Source: Pseudomonadota bacterium
GTDB lineage: Bacteria > Pseudomonadota > Gammaproteobacteria > DASZBR01
Length of the DNA stretch: 64,000 nucleotides
Direction of reading: 5' to 3'
Assembly: GCA_021777765.1 (NCBI GenBank)
Contig: JAJYDF010000005.1
Location: forward strand, 62,001-126,000
Below are positions 36,340 to 44,879 of this stretch, piece after piece. The position numbers and the translations under genes were made by a program. The stretch's first letter is position 1; every line of letters starts with the position of its first letter. A model generated the notes under the pieces. The model ran no database searches. It saw only the letters and a program-made list of their open reading frames with translations, and was not told the DNA's origin.

Positions 36340-37425
36340 TTAATGTTTAAATAAAACAATTTTATTAAAAGCGATAAAATAATTTTCGTCTTTTTTGGCA
36401 ATTTTATTAATTAACTCTGCCTTACTGTATTCAGCAACACCTATACCAATTTTTTTACCTTCATTATTTTTAATTGCAACAATGTCTCCGGACTCAAAAA
36501 CGCCCTCGATATTTGTGATTTTACAGGGAAAAATATTAGCGTATTGACCATTACTATTTAATGATTCAATTAATTCTTTATCAAGAATAATAGCGGGTTC
36601 AACTCCATATTCTAAAGTTATTTTATTTTCTGCGCCTTCATCGTGAATATCAGCAATAATCTGTGTCCCTAATTGAGGTTCTTGTTGTGTTATTAATCTC
36701 ATTAATATGTCTGTGGTGCGTGCATTTGCAATAAATGTTTTTATGCCATGCGCAGCCGCATGTTGACATGCACTGATCTTACTAGACATACCACCACGAC
36801 CACTTTCACTTTTCAATAAAAAATGCTCAATATTTAATTTTTCATCGACTGATAATTTATGAATTATTTTTGCTTCTTTATCTGAAGGATGTCTTTCATA
36901 AACACCATCTACACCGGTTAATATCACCATATATTTAGCTTTAATTAGTATCGCTAATAAAGCAGTTAATTCGTCATTGTCAGTAAACATCAATTCTTCA
37001 ATAGCAGTAGTATCGTTTTCATTAATGATGGGTAAACAGGTAGGCAGTTTTAATAAGCCATGAAGCGCGCGATAAATATTTTGTCGATGCGTTAATGATA
37101 CAAAATCCATTTTAGTTAAAAGAACTTGTGCCGCAGTATAACCATAGAATTTTAATAAAGTGTTGTATTGTTGCATTAACATGGCCTGCCCTAAACTGGC
37201 TAAGACTTGCCGTTCTTGCACAGGATCCGTGCAAACAGATAAATCCATTTGCAAACTTTTTCCAGCTGCCACAGCGCCAGAACTGACCAAAATCACTTTA
37301 TAACCTTGATTTTCCAAGGCAATAATTTGATTCATTAATTTATTCAATTGCGGCAAATCTAACAAACCATTCTCATGCAGCATAGTTTGAGTACCGACTT
37401 TTACGATGATAATTTCTTTTTTCAT
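36340..37425 (-). CDS. proB: Glutamate 5-kinase with PUA domain
   Basis: A 361-residue kinase that starts proline synthesis by phosphorylating glutamate. The amino-acid kinase domain (1-255) has IVKVGTQTML, LVSSGAVAAGK, INENDT (substrate binding) and GRGGMSSKISA. The C-terminal PUA domain (about 275-355) includes FPCKITNIEGVFESGDIVAI. In Escherichia coli, proline inhibits the enzyme; the same is expected here. It is first in the minus-strand proB-proA-exporter series. Confidence 0.95.
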   Translation of the reverse strand: MKKEIIIVKVGTQTMLHENGLLDLPQLNKLMNQIIALENQGYKVILVSSGAVAAGKSLQMDLSVCTDPVQERQVLASLGQAMLMQQYNTLLKFYGYTAAQVLLTKMDFVSLTHRQNIYRALHGLLKLPTCLPIINENDTTAIEELMFTDNDELTALLAILIKAKYMVILTGVDGVYERHPSDKEAKIIHKLSVDEKLNIEHFLLKSESGRGGMSSKISACQHAAAHGIKTFIANARTTDILMRLITQQEPQLGTQIIADIHDEGAENKITLEYGVEPAIILDKELIESLNSNGQYANIFPCKITNIEGVFESGDIVAIKNNEGKKIGIGVAEYSKAELINKIAKKDENYFIAFNKIVLFKH

Positions 37426-37448
37426 AAAGGCATCCTTCTACATTTTTT

Positions 37449-37472
37449 CCTTCTCCCGCTTGCGGGAGAAGG
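37449..37472. repeat. REP-like CCTTCTCCCGC hairpin
   Basis: A 24-bp hairpin 23 bp upstream of proB. A second small hairpin, TTCGCTCCGAGCGAA, follows at about 37491-37505. Confidence 0.88.
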
Positions 37473-37561
37473 AAAAGATAAGATATCTTATCTTCGCTCC
37501 GAGCGAAAAGAAAAAATATTATATAAACATTTTTGCTTTTTAATATCTCACTAAACTTGTT

Positions 37562-37575
37562 AGAATAATTATTCT
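37562..37575. promoter_or_regulatory. Perfect 14-bp palindrome upstream of the efflux operon
   Basis: AGAATAATTATTCT is a perfect palindrome ending 30 bp before the outer-membrane factor ATG. Its position suits an operator for a repressor or activator of the RND operon. No regulator gene is adjacent, and in AT-rich DNA such a palindrome may be chance. Confidence 0.4.
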
Positions 37576-37605
37576 TACTCGAAAGATTCAAGCAAGGCGA
37601 CAAGG

Positions 37606-39072
37606 ATGTTTAAATCAGTTAGAAATTTTTTATTATTTATATCAACCATAACACTCACCAGTTGTATGGTTGGCCCTGATTTTCATTCCCCCGCCCCACC
37701 CTCTACGCAAAAATTTACTAACCAGAATTTACCCACAAAAACCAGCAGCTCCTCTGTACATGGTGGCAATAAACAATATTTCATCAATGGCCAAGATATT
37801 CCTGGACAATGGTGGTCATTATTTCATTCACAAGTAATTAATGATTTAGTTAATACAGGAATTGCGCATAGTCCTAATCTTGCAGCCGCAGAAGCAGCAT
37901 TAAAAGAAGTACAGGAAAATTATAATTCACAATGGGGCACCACTTATTTCCCAGCCATCACTGCGCAATTTATTCCACAAAGACAACGGTTCAGTGGTTC
38001 CGAATTTGGCGTAGCTAATGCACCCGGAAATGTATTTAATCTTTTTAATGTGCAAGCAAATATATCTTATAATTTTGATATATTTGGTGGTGAACGCCGT
38101 CAATTAGAAGCGCTTGCTGCACAAGTCGATTATCAACAATACCAATTAACAGCAGCTTATTTAACACTCACGGCGAATATTGTTACGGCAGCAATCACTG
38201 AAGCATCAATAAATGGTCAAATTACAGCGACGCTTGCATTAATTCAATCACAACAAAATCAATTACAAATAGTACAAAAACAATTTAATTTAGGCGCAGC
38301 ATCATTAAGCGATGTAATGACACAACAAACACAATTAGCACAAACACAAGCCACCTTACCGCCATTAGAAAAAAGCTTAGCAATAACACGTGATTCTTTA
38401 GCCGCATTAGTGGGAGCGTATCCCAGCGAAATAAATGTTCCTCCATTAAATTTAAATGATTTGCAATTACCCAGTGAATTACCGGTGAGTTTACCTTCAG
38501 CGTTAGTTCAACAACGTCCCGATATTAAAGCACAAGAAGCATTATTACATGTGGCCAGCGCACAAGTTGGTGTTGCCACTGCAAATTTATTTCCGCAATT
38601 AACTTTAAATGGCTATTACGGATACACTGCAACTTCTTTAAATAATTTATTTACACCCACCGCAAATATATGGTCAATTAGTGGTGAACTTCTTGCCCCC
38701 ATATTTCAAGGCGGATCATTAATCGCAAAAAAACGTGCAGCAGTTGATGCATATAATCAAGCACTCGCGCAATATCATGAAACAGTCATTCAAGCATTCC
38801 AAAATGTTTCAGATACATTACAAGCATTGGTAATCGACGCCAATAATTTAAAAGCGGCAACTTTGGCAGCAAAATCAAGTCACGAAACATTATTATTAAC
38901 GGAAAAACAATATGCATTGGGCGCGGCAAGTTATTTAACTTTGCTAAATGCACAACGACAAGATCAACAAGCCATTATTAATCTCATTCAAGCACAAGCA
39001 TTACGATTTAATGACACAGCTGCACTTTTCCAAGCATTAGGGGGTGGTTGGTGGAACAAGGAGAAAAATTAA
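37606..39072 (+). CDS. NodT-family outer-membrane efflux lipoprotein
   Basis: A 488-residue TolC-like channel. The signal peptide ends in the lipobox LTSC (Cys at residue 20), then MVGPDFHSP, a typical NodT start. Two OEP repeats of long helices follow, with FNLGAASLSDVMTQQTQLAQ and YALGAASYLTLLNAQRQ marking equivalent positions. It forms the outer-membrane exit duct for the RND pump encoded downstream. The stop overlaps the adaptor start (TAATG). Confidence 0.94.
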   Translation: MFKSVRNFLLFISTITLTSCMVGPDFHSPAPPSTQKFTNQNLPTKTSSSSVHGGNKQYFINGQDIPGQWWSLFHSQVINDLVNTGIAHSPNLAAAEAALKEVQENYNSQWGTTYFPAITAQFIPQRQRFSGSEFGVANAPGNVFNLFNVQANISYNFDIFGGERRQLEALAAQVDYQQYQLTAAYLTLTANIVTAAITEASINGQITATLALIQSQQNQLQIVQKQFNLGAASLSDVMTQQTQLAQTQATLPPLEKSLAITRDSLAALVGAYPSEINVPPLNLNDLQLPSELPVSLPSALVQQRPDIKAQEALLHVASAQVGVATANLFPQLTLNGYYGYTATSLNNLFTPTANIWSISGELLAPIFQGGSLIAKKRAAVDAYNQALAQYHETVIQAFQNVSDTLQALVIDANNLKAATLAAKSSHETLLLTEKQYALGAASYLTLLNAQRQDQQAIINLIQAQALRFNDTAALFQALGGGWWNKEKN

Positions 39073-40202
39073 TGTCAGCACAAATGATACGCATGTTAAT
39101 TTTTGTTGGAATTTTATTGGGAATTATTTTTGGTATCAAAGGTTGTGGTATTTATATGGGACACAAATATATGAGTGCCAATTCAATACCACCTATGGCT
39201 GTTTCAACAATGATTGCAAAAGCGGAAACATGGCAAGCTAAAATTTCTGCCACTGCCAGTATTAATGCAATAAATGGTGTTGATGTCACCACAGAAGTAC
39301 CTGGGATTGTACAAGATATTAAATTCGAACCCGGTAGTTCAGTAAAAATGGGCGCTGTTTTAGTACAATTGAATGCTGACACAGATATTGCACAATTACA
39401 TTCATTGCAAGCACTCGCAAATTTATCACAAATTACTTATAACCGAGATAAAGCACAATATGCTATCAAAGCTGTCAGTAAACAATCACTAGATACTGAT
39501 CAAGCCGATTTCCAAAGTAAAACAGCACAAGTTGTACAACAAGCGGATTTTGTCGCTAAAAAAACCATTCGTGCGCCATTCTCTGGACGATTAGGTATTC
39601 GTGCAATTAATTTAGGTCAATATTTAAATCCTGGTAATAAAATTGTTACCTTGCAATCATTAGATCCCATTTATGCTGATTTTTATATTCCACAACAACA
39701 ATTGGTTTTATTGAAAATAAATGAACCTATTACACTCACATCAGATTCTTTTCCTGGCATCGTTTTCACTGGTAAAATTACCACAATCGAACCCAAAATT
39801 GATCCAACAACACGTAATGTTGCTGTAGAGGCAACTATCGCTAATCCTGAACAACAATTATTACCTGGCATGTTTGGCATGATGACAATTAATGTCGGCA
39901 ATCCTCAAAAATATATTACCGTTCCGCAATCAGCAGTAAGTTATAACCCTTACGGCGATATCATATTTATTGTCAAACAAACCGGCACTGATAAAACCGG
40001 AAAACCCTTATTGATAGCTCAACAAAGTTTTGTCACATTAGGTGATACGCGTGGCGATCAAATTGCTGTCTTAACTGGAATAAAAGATGGCGATCAAATT
40101 ATTACCAGCGGTCAATTAAAACTGAATAATGGTTCTCCCATTTTTATTAATAATAGTGTCATGCCCAGTAATAATTCTAATCCTACCGTTGTGGAAGATT
40201 AA
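39072..40202 (+). CDS. RND efflux periplasmic adaptor
   Basis: About 376 residues from the ATG at 39072, which has GGAG eight bases upstream and overlaps the preceding stop by one base. One N-terminal helix (about 8-25), lipoyl halves (IVQDIKFEPGSSVKMGAVLVQLNAD and TIRAPFSGRLGIRAINLGQYLNPG), a short helical hairpin and a beta-barrel with the PQSAVSYNPYGDIIFIV membrane-proximal strand. It links the permease to the NodT channel. Confidence 0.94.
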   Translation: MSAQMIRMLIFVGILLGIIFGIKGCGIYMGHKYMSANSIPPMAVSTMIAKAETWQAKISATASINAINGVDVTTEVPGIVQDIKFEPGSSVKMGAVLVQLNADTDIAQLHSLQALANLSQITYNRDKAQYAIKAVSKQSLDTDQADFQSKTAQVVQQADFVAKKTIRAPFSGRLGIRAINLGQYLNPGNKIVTLQSLDPIYADFYIPQQQLVLLKINEPITLTSDSFPGIVFTGKITTIEPKIDPTTRNVAVEATIANPEQQLLPGMFGMMTINVGNPQKYITVPQSAVSYNPYGDIIFIVKQTGTDKTGKPLLIAQQSFVTLGDTRGDQIAVLTGIKDGDQIITSGQLKLNNGSPIFINNSVMPSNNSNPTVVED

Positions 40203-40204
40203 TT

Positions 40205-43200
40205 ATGCATTTTACTGATTTATTTATACGCAAACCGGTATTAGCCACCGTTATTAATTTATTAATTTTAGTGTTAGGCATTCGCTCCATCGATTCATTA
40301 ACAGTGCGACAATATCCTTATACACAAAATGCCGTAGTCACTATTTCAACAATATATACAGGTGCTGATCCTGCTTTAGTTGCTGGATTTATTACTACAC
40401 CATTAGAAAACTCGATTGCACAAGCAAATGGTATCGATTATTTAACTTCTTCAAGCACGCAAAGTTTAAGCACCATACAAGCTTTTTTGCGATTAAATTA
40501 TGATGTTAATAATGCGATCGCAGAAATTAATACAAAAATTAATGCGGTATTATATAAATTACCTAAAGCTTCACAACAACCCGCAATTACGGTTGATATT
40601 GGCGATCCTATTGATGCTATGTATATGGGATTTTCCAGCAAAGTACTACCGAGTAATAAAATCACAGATTATTTAATTCGCATTGTGCAACCTAAAATTC
40701 AAACCGTTGAAGGTGTACAAACTGCAGAAATATTAGGTGGTAGAGAATTTGCATTACGTGCTTGGTTAGATCCCGCAAAAATGTCAGCGTATGGTATTAC
40801 CCCAGCAGATGTATCTGCTGCGTTGGCTGCAAATGATTTTATTTCTGCCGCAGGTCGCACCAAAGGCGATATGATCAGTGTCGATCTCACCGCAGAAACA
40901 GGATTACATACTGTAGATGAATTTCGTAATTTAATTTTAAAATCACAAAATGGTGCAATTGTTCGACTGGGTGATGTCGCCAATGTCAGTTTAGGTGCAT
41001 CAAGTTATGATACCTCAGTAGGATTTGATGGTAATGAAGCAGTTTATGTCGGTGTAAAATTAACACCTTCAGCAAATTTATTAACAGTATTGAAAAATAT
41101 TCACACTGTATTTGCATCTATTCAACAACAATTACCGGAAGGATTGGATGGAAAAATTGTTTATGATTCTTCCAAATATGTTAATGCTTCCATCCATGAT
41201 GTGATCAAATCATTAATAGAAGCATTGGTCATTGTTACCGGGGTTATCTTTCTCTTTTTGGGTTCAATTCGATCAGTCAGCATTCCAATTGTAGCGATGC
41301 CGCTATCACTGGTTGGCACTTTTTTTATAATGTTAATTTTAGGTTATTCCATTAATTTATTAACATTATTAGCGTTGGTGTTAGCCATCGGATTAGTGGT
41401 AGATGATGCAATTATCGTTGTTGAAAATGTGCATCGTCATTTAGAGAATGGAATGTCATCAATTAATGCAGCAATGTTAGGCGCAAAAGAATTAGCAGGC
41501 CCTATTATTGCCATGACATTAGTATTAATTTCTGTTTTTATTCCCGTCGGATTTATGGGCGGATTAACAGGCGCACTATTTACTGAATTTGCATTTACAT
41601 TAGCAGGCGCTGTTGTTATTTCAGCAATTGTTGCGCTCACCTTATCACCAATGATGTGCTCTAAAATGCTTAAGCATGATCATCAACAAAATAATGCAAG
41701 TCGATTTACACAATTTATTGATCGACAATTTGATAATTTACGTGAAAATTACAAAAAAACTTTACATGACAGTTTAAATTATCTTTCTGTTACTGTCGTA
41801 TTTGCCATTATTATTTTGTTTAGCATTATTATTTTATATTCCACTTCAAAATCAGAATTAGCACCGCAAGAAGATTTAGGCGTACTCATTTCACAAGTTA
41901 CTGCAGCCCCCAATGCGAGTCTTGCACAAACAAAATTATATTCCACGGCTGCATTTAATGTATTCAATCAATTTCCTGAAATGGATCATATTTTTCAAAT
42001 TGAAGGAATTAATGGTCTTAATTCAGCTATCGTCGGCATGGTGTTAAAACCATGGAGTGATCGTAAACGCACCACTAACGATCTTCAACCCATCGCCCAA
42101 CAACAATTATCACAAATCAGCGGTGCGAAAATTGCTGTATTTCAATTACCCTCTTTACCAGGTGGTGGACGTGGATTACCCATGGCATTTGTTATTAAAT
42201 CAACTGATGATTACTCAAAATTAAATACTTATGCGCAAACCATTTTACAAAAGGCCTATCAAAGCGGTTTATTTTTATTTCTTGATAGCGATTTAAAAAT
42301 TGATAAAGCGCAAACTGTTGTAGAAATAAATCGTGACAAGGCATCACAAATGGGTTTGACCATGTTAGATGTCGGTAATGTATTATCTTCAGCGCTCAGT
42401 GAAAATTTTATTAATTATTTTGATTATTTCGGCAGATCGTATGAAGTAATTCCACAAGTAACACGTGCTACACGATTCAATGCACAACAATTATTAAATT
42501 ATTATATTACTTCAGCTGACGGCACATCCGTTCCTTTATCAACGATTGTTTCGTTAAAAACTCAAGTCGTTCCCGAATCGATTAACCATTTTCAACAATT
42601 AAATTCGGCAACAATTTCTGGTGTACCCGCACCAGGAATTACTATGGGACAAGCATTACAAGGCATGCAAAAAATTGCAAAAGAAGTATTACCACAAGGC
42701 TACCAAATTGATTATGCAGGCCAATCTCGACAATATATACAAGAAGGTACTGCATTATTAGTGACAATTGTTTTCGCGCTGATTTTTATTTATTTAACAT
42801 TAGCGGCATTATTTGAAAGTTTTCGCGATCCCTTGATCGTTATGTGTAGTGTTATCGTTTCATTTTTCGGCGCATTAATTTTTATTAGTCTTGGTGTTAA
42901 AGGCTTAAGCTTAAATATTTATACCAAAGTCGGATTAATTACATTAATTGGTTTAATTACCAAACACGGCATTTTAATTGTGCAGTTTGCAAATGATTTA
43001 CAAAAAGAAGGTAAAAGCAAACGTGAAGCAATCGAAATGGCAGCCGCAATTCGCTTACGCCCCATTTTAATGACCACAGGTGCGATGGTTCTCGGGGTTA
43101 TTCCATTGATAATTGCCACCGGCGCTGGTGCAGTAAGCCGATATAATATTGGAATAGTCATTGCTTCTGGCTTAACCATCGGCACATTATTTACACTTTT

Positions 43201-43294
43201 TGTTGTGCCAGCGATGTATTTATTAATTGGCGAAACACATCATGCAGAAGCAGGTGAAGAGATTTTAGAAGTCATCCCTAAAGCAGAAATTTAA
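40205..43294 (+). CDS. RND-type multidrug efflux permease (AcrB family)
   Basis: A 1029-residue proton-driven pump, normal HAE1 length. It starts FTDLFIRKPVLATVINL. The helix-4 proton relay GLVVDDAIIVVENVHRH holds the two essential Asp residues. Other landmarks: PIVAMPLSLVGTFFIM, ALTLSPMMCSKML, and the second-half repeat LITLIGLITKHGILIVQFAN. Twelve membrane helices and two large periplasmic loops are implied. It begins 2 bp after the adaptor stop, completing a three-gene tripartite efflux operon. Substrates cannot be read from sequence. Confidence 0.95.
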   Translation: MHFTDLFIRKPVLATVINLLILVLGIRSIDSLTVRQYPYTQNAVVTISTIYTGADPALVAGFITTPLENSIAQANGIDYLTSSSTQSLSTIQAFLRLNYDVNNAIAEINTKINAVLYKLPKASQQPAITVDIGDPIDAMYMGFSSKVLPSNKITDYLIRIVQPKIQTVEGVQTAEILGGREFALRAWLDPAKMSAYGITPADVSAALAANDFISAAGRTKGDMISVDLTAETGLHTVDEFRNLILKSQNGAIVRLGDVANVSLGASSYDTSVGFDGNEAVYVGVKLTPSANLLTVLKNIHTVFASIQQQLPEGLDGKIVYDSSKYVNASIHDVIKSLIEALVIVTGVIFLFLGSIRSVSIPIVAMPLSLVGTFFIMLILGYSINLLTLLALVLAIGLVVDDAIIVVENVHRHLENGMSSINAAMLGAKELAGPIIAMTLVLISVFIPVGFMGGLTGALFTEFAFTLAGAVVISAIVALTLSPMMCSKMLKHDHQQNNASRFTQFIDRQFDNLRENYKKTLHDSLNYLSVTVVFAIIILFSIIILYSTSKSELAPQEDLGVLISQVTAAPNASLAQTKLYSTAAFNVFNQFPEMDHIFQIEGINGLNSAIVGMVLKPWSDRKRTTNDLQPIAQQQLSQISGAKIAVFQLPSLPGGGRGLPMAFVIKSTDDYSKLNTYAQTILQKAYQSGLFLFLDSDLKIDKAQTVVEINRDKASQMGLTMLDVGNVLSSALSENFINYFDYFGRSYEVIPQVTRATRFNAQQLLNYYITSADGTSVPLSTIVSLKTQVVPESINHFQQLNSATISGVPAPGITMGQALQGMQKIAKEVLPQGYQIDYAGQSRQYIQEGTALLVTIVFALIFIYLTLAALFESFRDPLIVMCSVIVSFFGALIFISLGVKGLSLNIYTKVGLITLIGLITKHGILIVQFANDLQKEGKSKREAIEMAAAIRLRPILMTTGAMVLGVIPLIIATGAGAVSRYNIGIVIASGLTIGTLFTLFVVPAMYLLIGETHHAEAGEEILEVIPKAEI

Positions 43295-43325
43295 TACTAA
43301 AGATCTCAACAAACGATAAAAAAAT

Positions 43326-44624
43326 TTATTTTTCAATAAACCAGCTTTCTAATGCGTATAAAGGAATTTCTTGCAATTTATCATGACGTGTAAATTGACC
43401 TTCAGATATTTTCAATGCATATTTTGAATTAGGGTGTGATTCAAAAAATAAATCCAAACTTTTCATGCTCCCTTTATAAGATGATTTAACTTCGACCGGA
43501 ATAATTTCTCCATTTTTCATAATCACAAAATCAACTTCAGCATTACTACTTTTAGCTTCACGGTGCCAATAATATAGTTTTGAAGTTTTATGAAATTCAG
43601 AATATGCCATCATTTCTTGAGCAACAAATTGTTCTGCAAGACTTCCTTGATTTGATAGTTGTATTGGATTAATGAGCCATTGCTTTATATCTAAACCTAA
43701 TAATCTAGCAGCAATGCCAATATCGAAATAAAATACCTTAAACTTTTTTTCATCTTGTTCGGCACCTAATGGCGGACGTTGAGCTGATGTGTGAAAACAC
43801 CGATTAGCGATACCTGCTGATTCTAATAATAACATTGCATTTTTTATTAATTCTGATCGTATCTCACCATCTACATTAGAATATTTAAACTTGTGCCCAA
43901 GCAATGCAGGAATTTTTTCAAATACTTTAGTAACATGTGGAATTTCTCGTTGTGTTGCGTATTTATGAAAATCAATCTGATAAGATTCAATAATTTCATC
44001 TTGGATTCTTTGACAAGTACGGGGATCACGATCTCTGATCCATGCATCTACAACAGCTGGCATACCACCTAACCACATATAATTTTTTAAATGATCTAAT
44101 AATTGTTGATGTAATACGGGATCGTTTTCCTTTTTAAATAAAAAATTGCGTATATCCTGATATCCTAAATTTGTTAAATATTCAGCAAAAGATAAAGGAT
44201 ATAAATACATGAATTGCACTCTACCAACAGGAATTCCAATTTTATCTAATGCAAATTCCAATAATGACCCAGCGGCAATGATATGTAATTCAGGCATTTC
44301 TTCTTTGAAATAGCGTAATGATCGCAGAGCATCTTCACATGCTTGCACTTCATCAAAAAATATGAGTGTTTTACCAGCTTCAATTTTTGTATGCTCAAGA
44401 ATGGCTATTCTCTCAAGAATAGTTTTTATATCTAAATCGGCTGAAAAATATTGGTGAATCAATTTATTTTTTTCAAAATTGATGGTAATGAAAGAATCAA
44501 ATTCTTTTCCAAATTCGCTAACCAACCAAGATTTCCCAGTTTGGCGGCATCCTCGAATGATGAGTGGCTTACGATAGGGGTCATTACGCCATCCTTTTAA
44601 ATCCTGTAACCTATCACGCTGCAT
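43326..44624 (-). CDS. AAA-family ATPase with DUF4143 domain
   Basis: A 432-residue protein: an AAA_14 module with Walker A GCRQTGKSWL (about 28-37) and Walker B LIFFDEVQ, then a DUF4143 region ending in a PD-(D/E)XK-like strand (EVDFVIMKNGEIIPVEVKSS). This family is widespread, patchily distributed and often horizontally transferred; its cellular role is not settled. It stands alone between the efflux and capsule operons and converges on the RND permease. Confidence 0.9.
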   Translation of the reverse strand: MQRDRLQDLKGWRNDPYRKPLIIRGCRQTGKSWLVSEFGKEFDSFITINFEKNKLIHQYFSADLDIKTILERIAILEHTKIEAGKTLIFFDEVQACEDALRSLRYFKEEMPELHIIAAGSLLEFALDKIGIPVGRVQFMYLYPLSFAEYLTNLGYQDIRNFLFKKENDPVLHQQLLDHLKNYMWLGGMPAVVDAWIRDRDPRTCQRIQDEIIESYQIDFHKYATQREIPHVTKVFEKIPALLGHKFKYSNVDGEIRSELIKNAMLLLESAGIANRCFHTSAQRPPLGAEQDEKKFKVFYFDIGIAARLLGLDIKQWLINPIQLSNQGSLAEQFVAQEMMAYSEFHKTSKLYYWHREAKSSNAEVDFVIMKNGEIIPVEVKSSYKGSMKSLDLFFESHPNSKYALKISEGQFTRHDKLQEIPLYALESWFIEK

Positions 44625-44656
44625 AGCAAAACACCCAAATATTTGTAAAAATACAA

Positions 44657-44689
44657 TTGTAATTTTACATGAATTTTGTAATTTTACAA
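44657..44689. promoter_or_regulatory. Direct repeat of a near-palindrome upstream of the AAA ATPase gene
   Basis: TTGTAATTTTACA occurs at 44657-44669 and again at 44676-44688, 19 bp apart; the second extends to the palindrome TTGTAATTTTACAA. They lie 33-65 bp upstream of the ATPase start, where an operator would sit. A further TTGTAAAAATACAA inverted pair is just beside them. Autoregulation is a guess. Confidence 0.45.
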
Positions 44690-44879
44690 GGATAAATTGC
44701 TTGATGTAGTCAAAACCTCTGCATTCTTCTCAAACGCCTAAACTTAGCATGTATTACAGCTAATAAGAGATTTTGATTTCTGCGAATTGATAAACCTTGA
44801 ACAAAGTTGTCTAGCATGATCAGCCGACTTCACACCAGAATAAGTCGACATATTATTCCCTGATAAATAATAGAAACGA

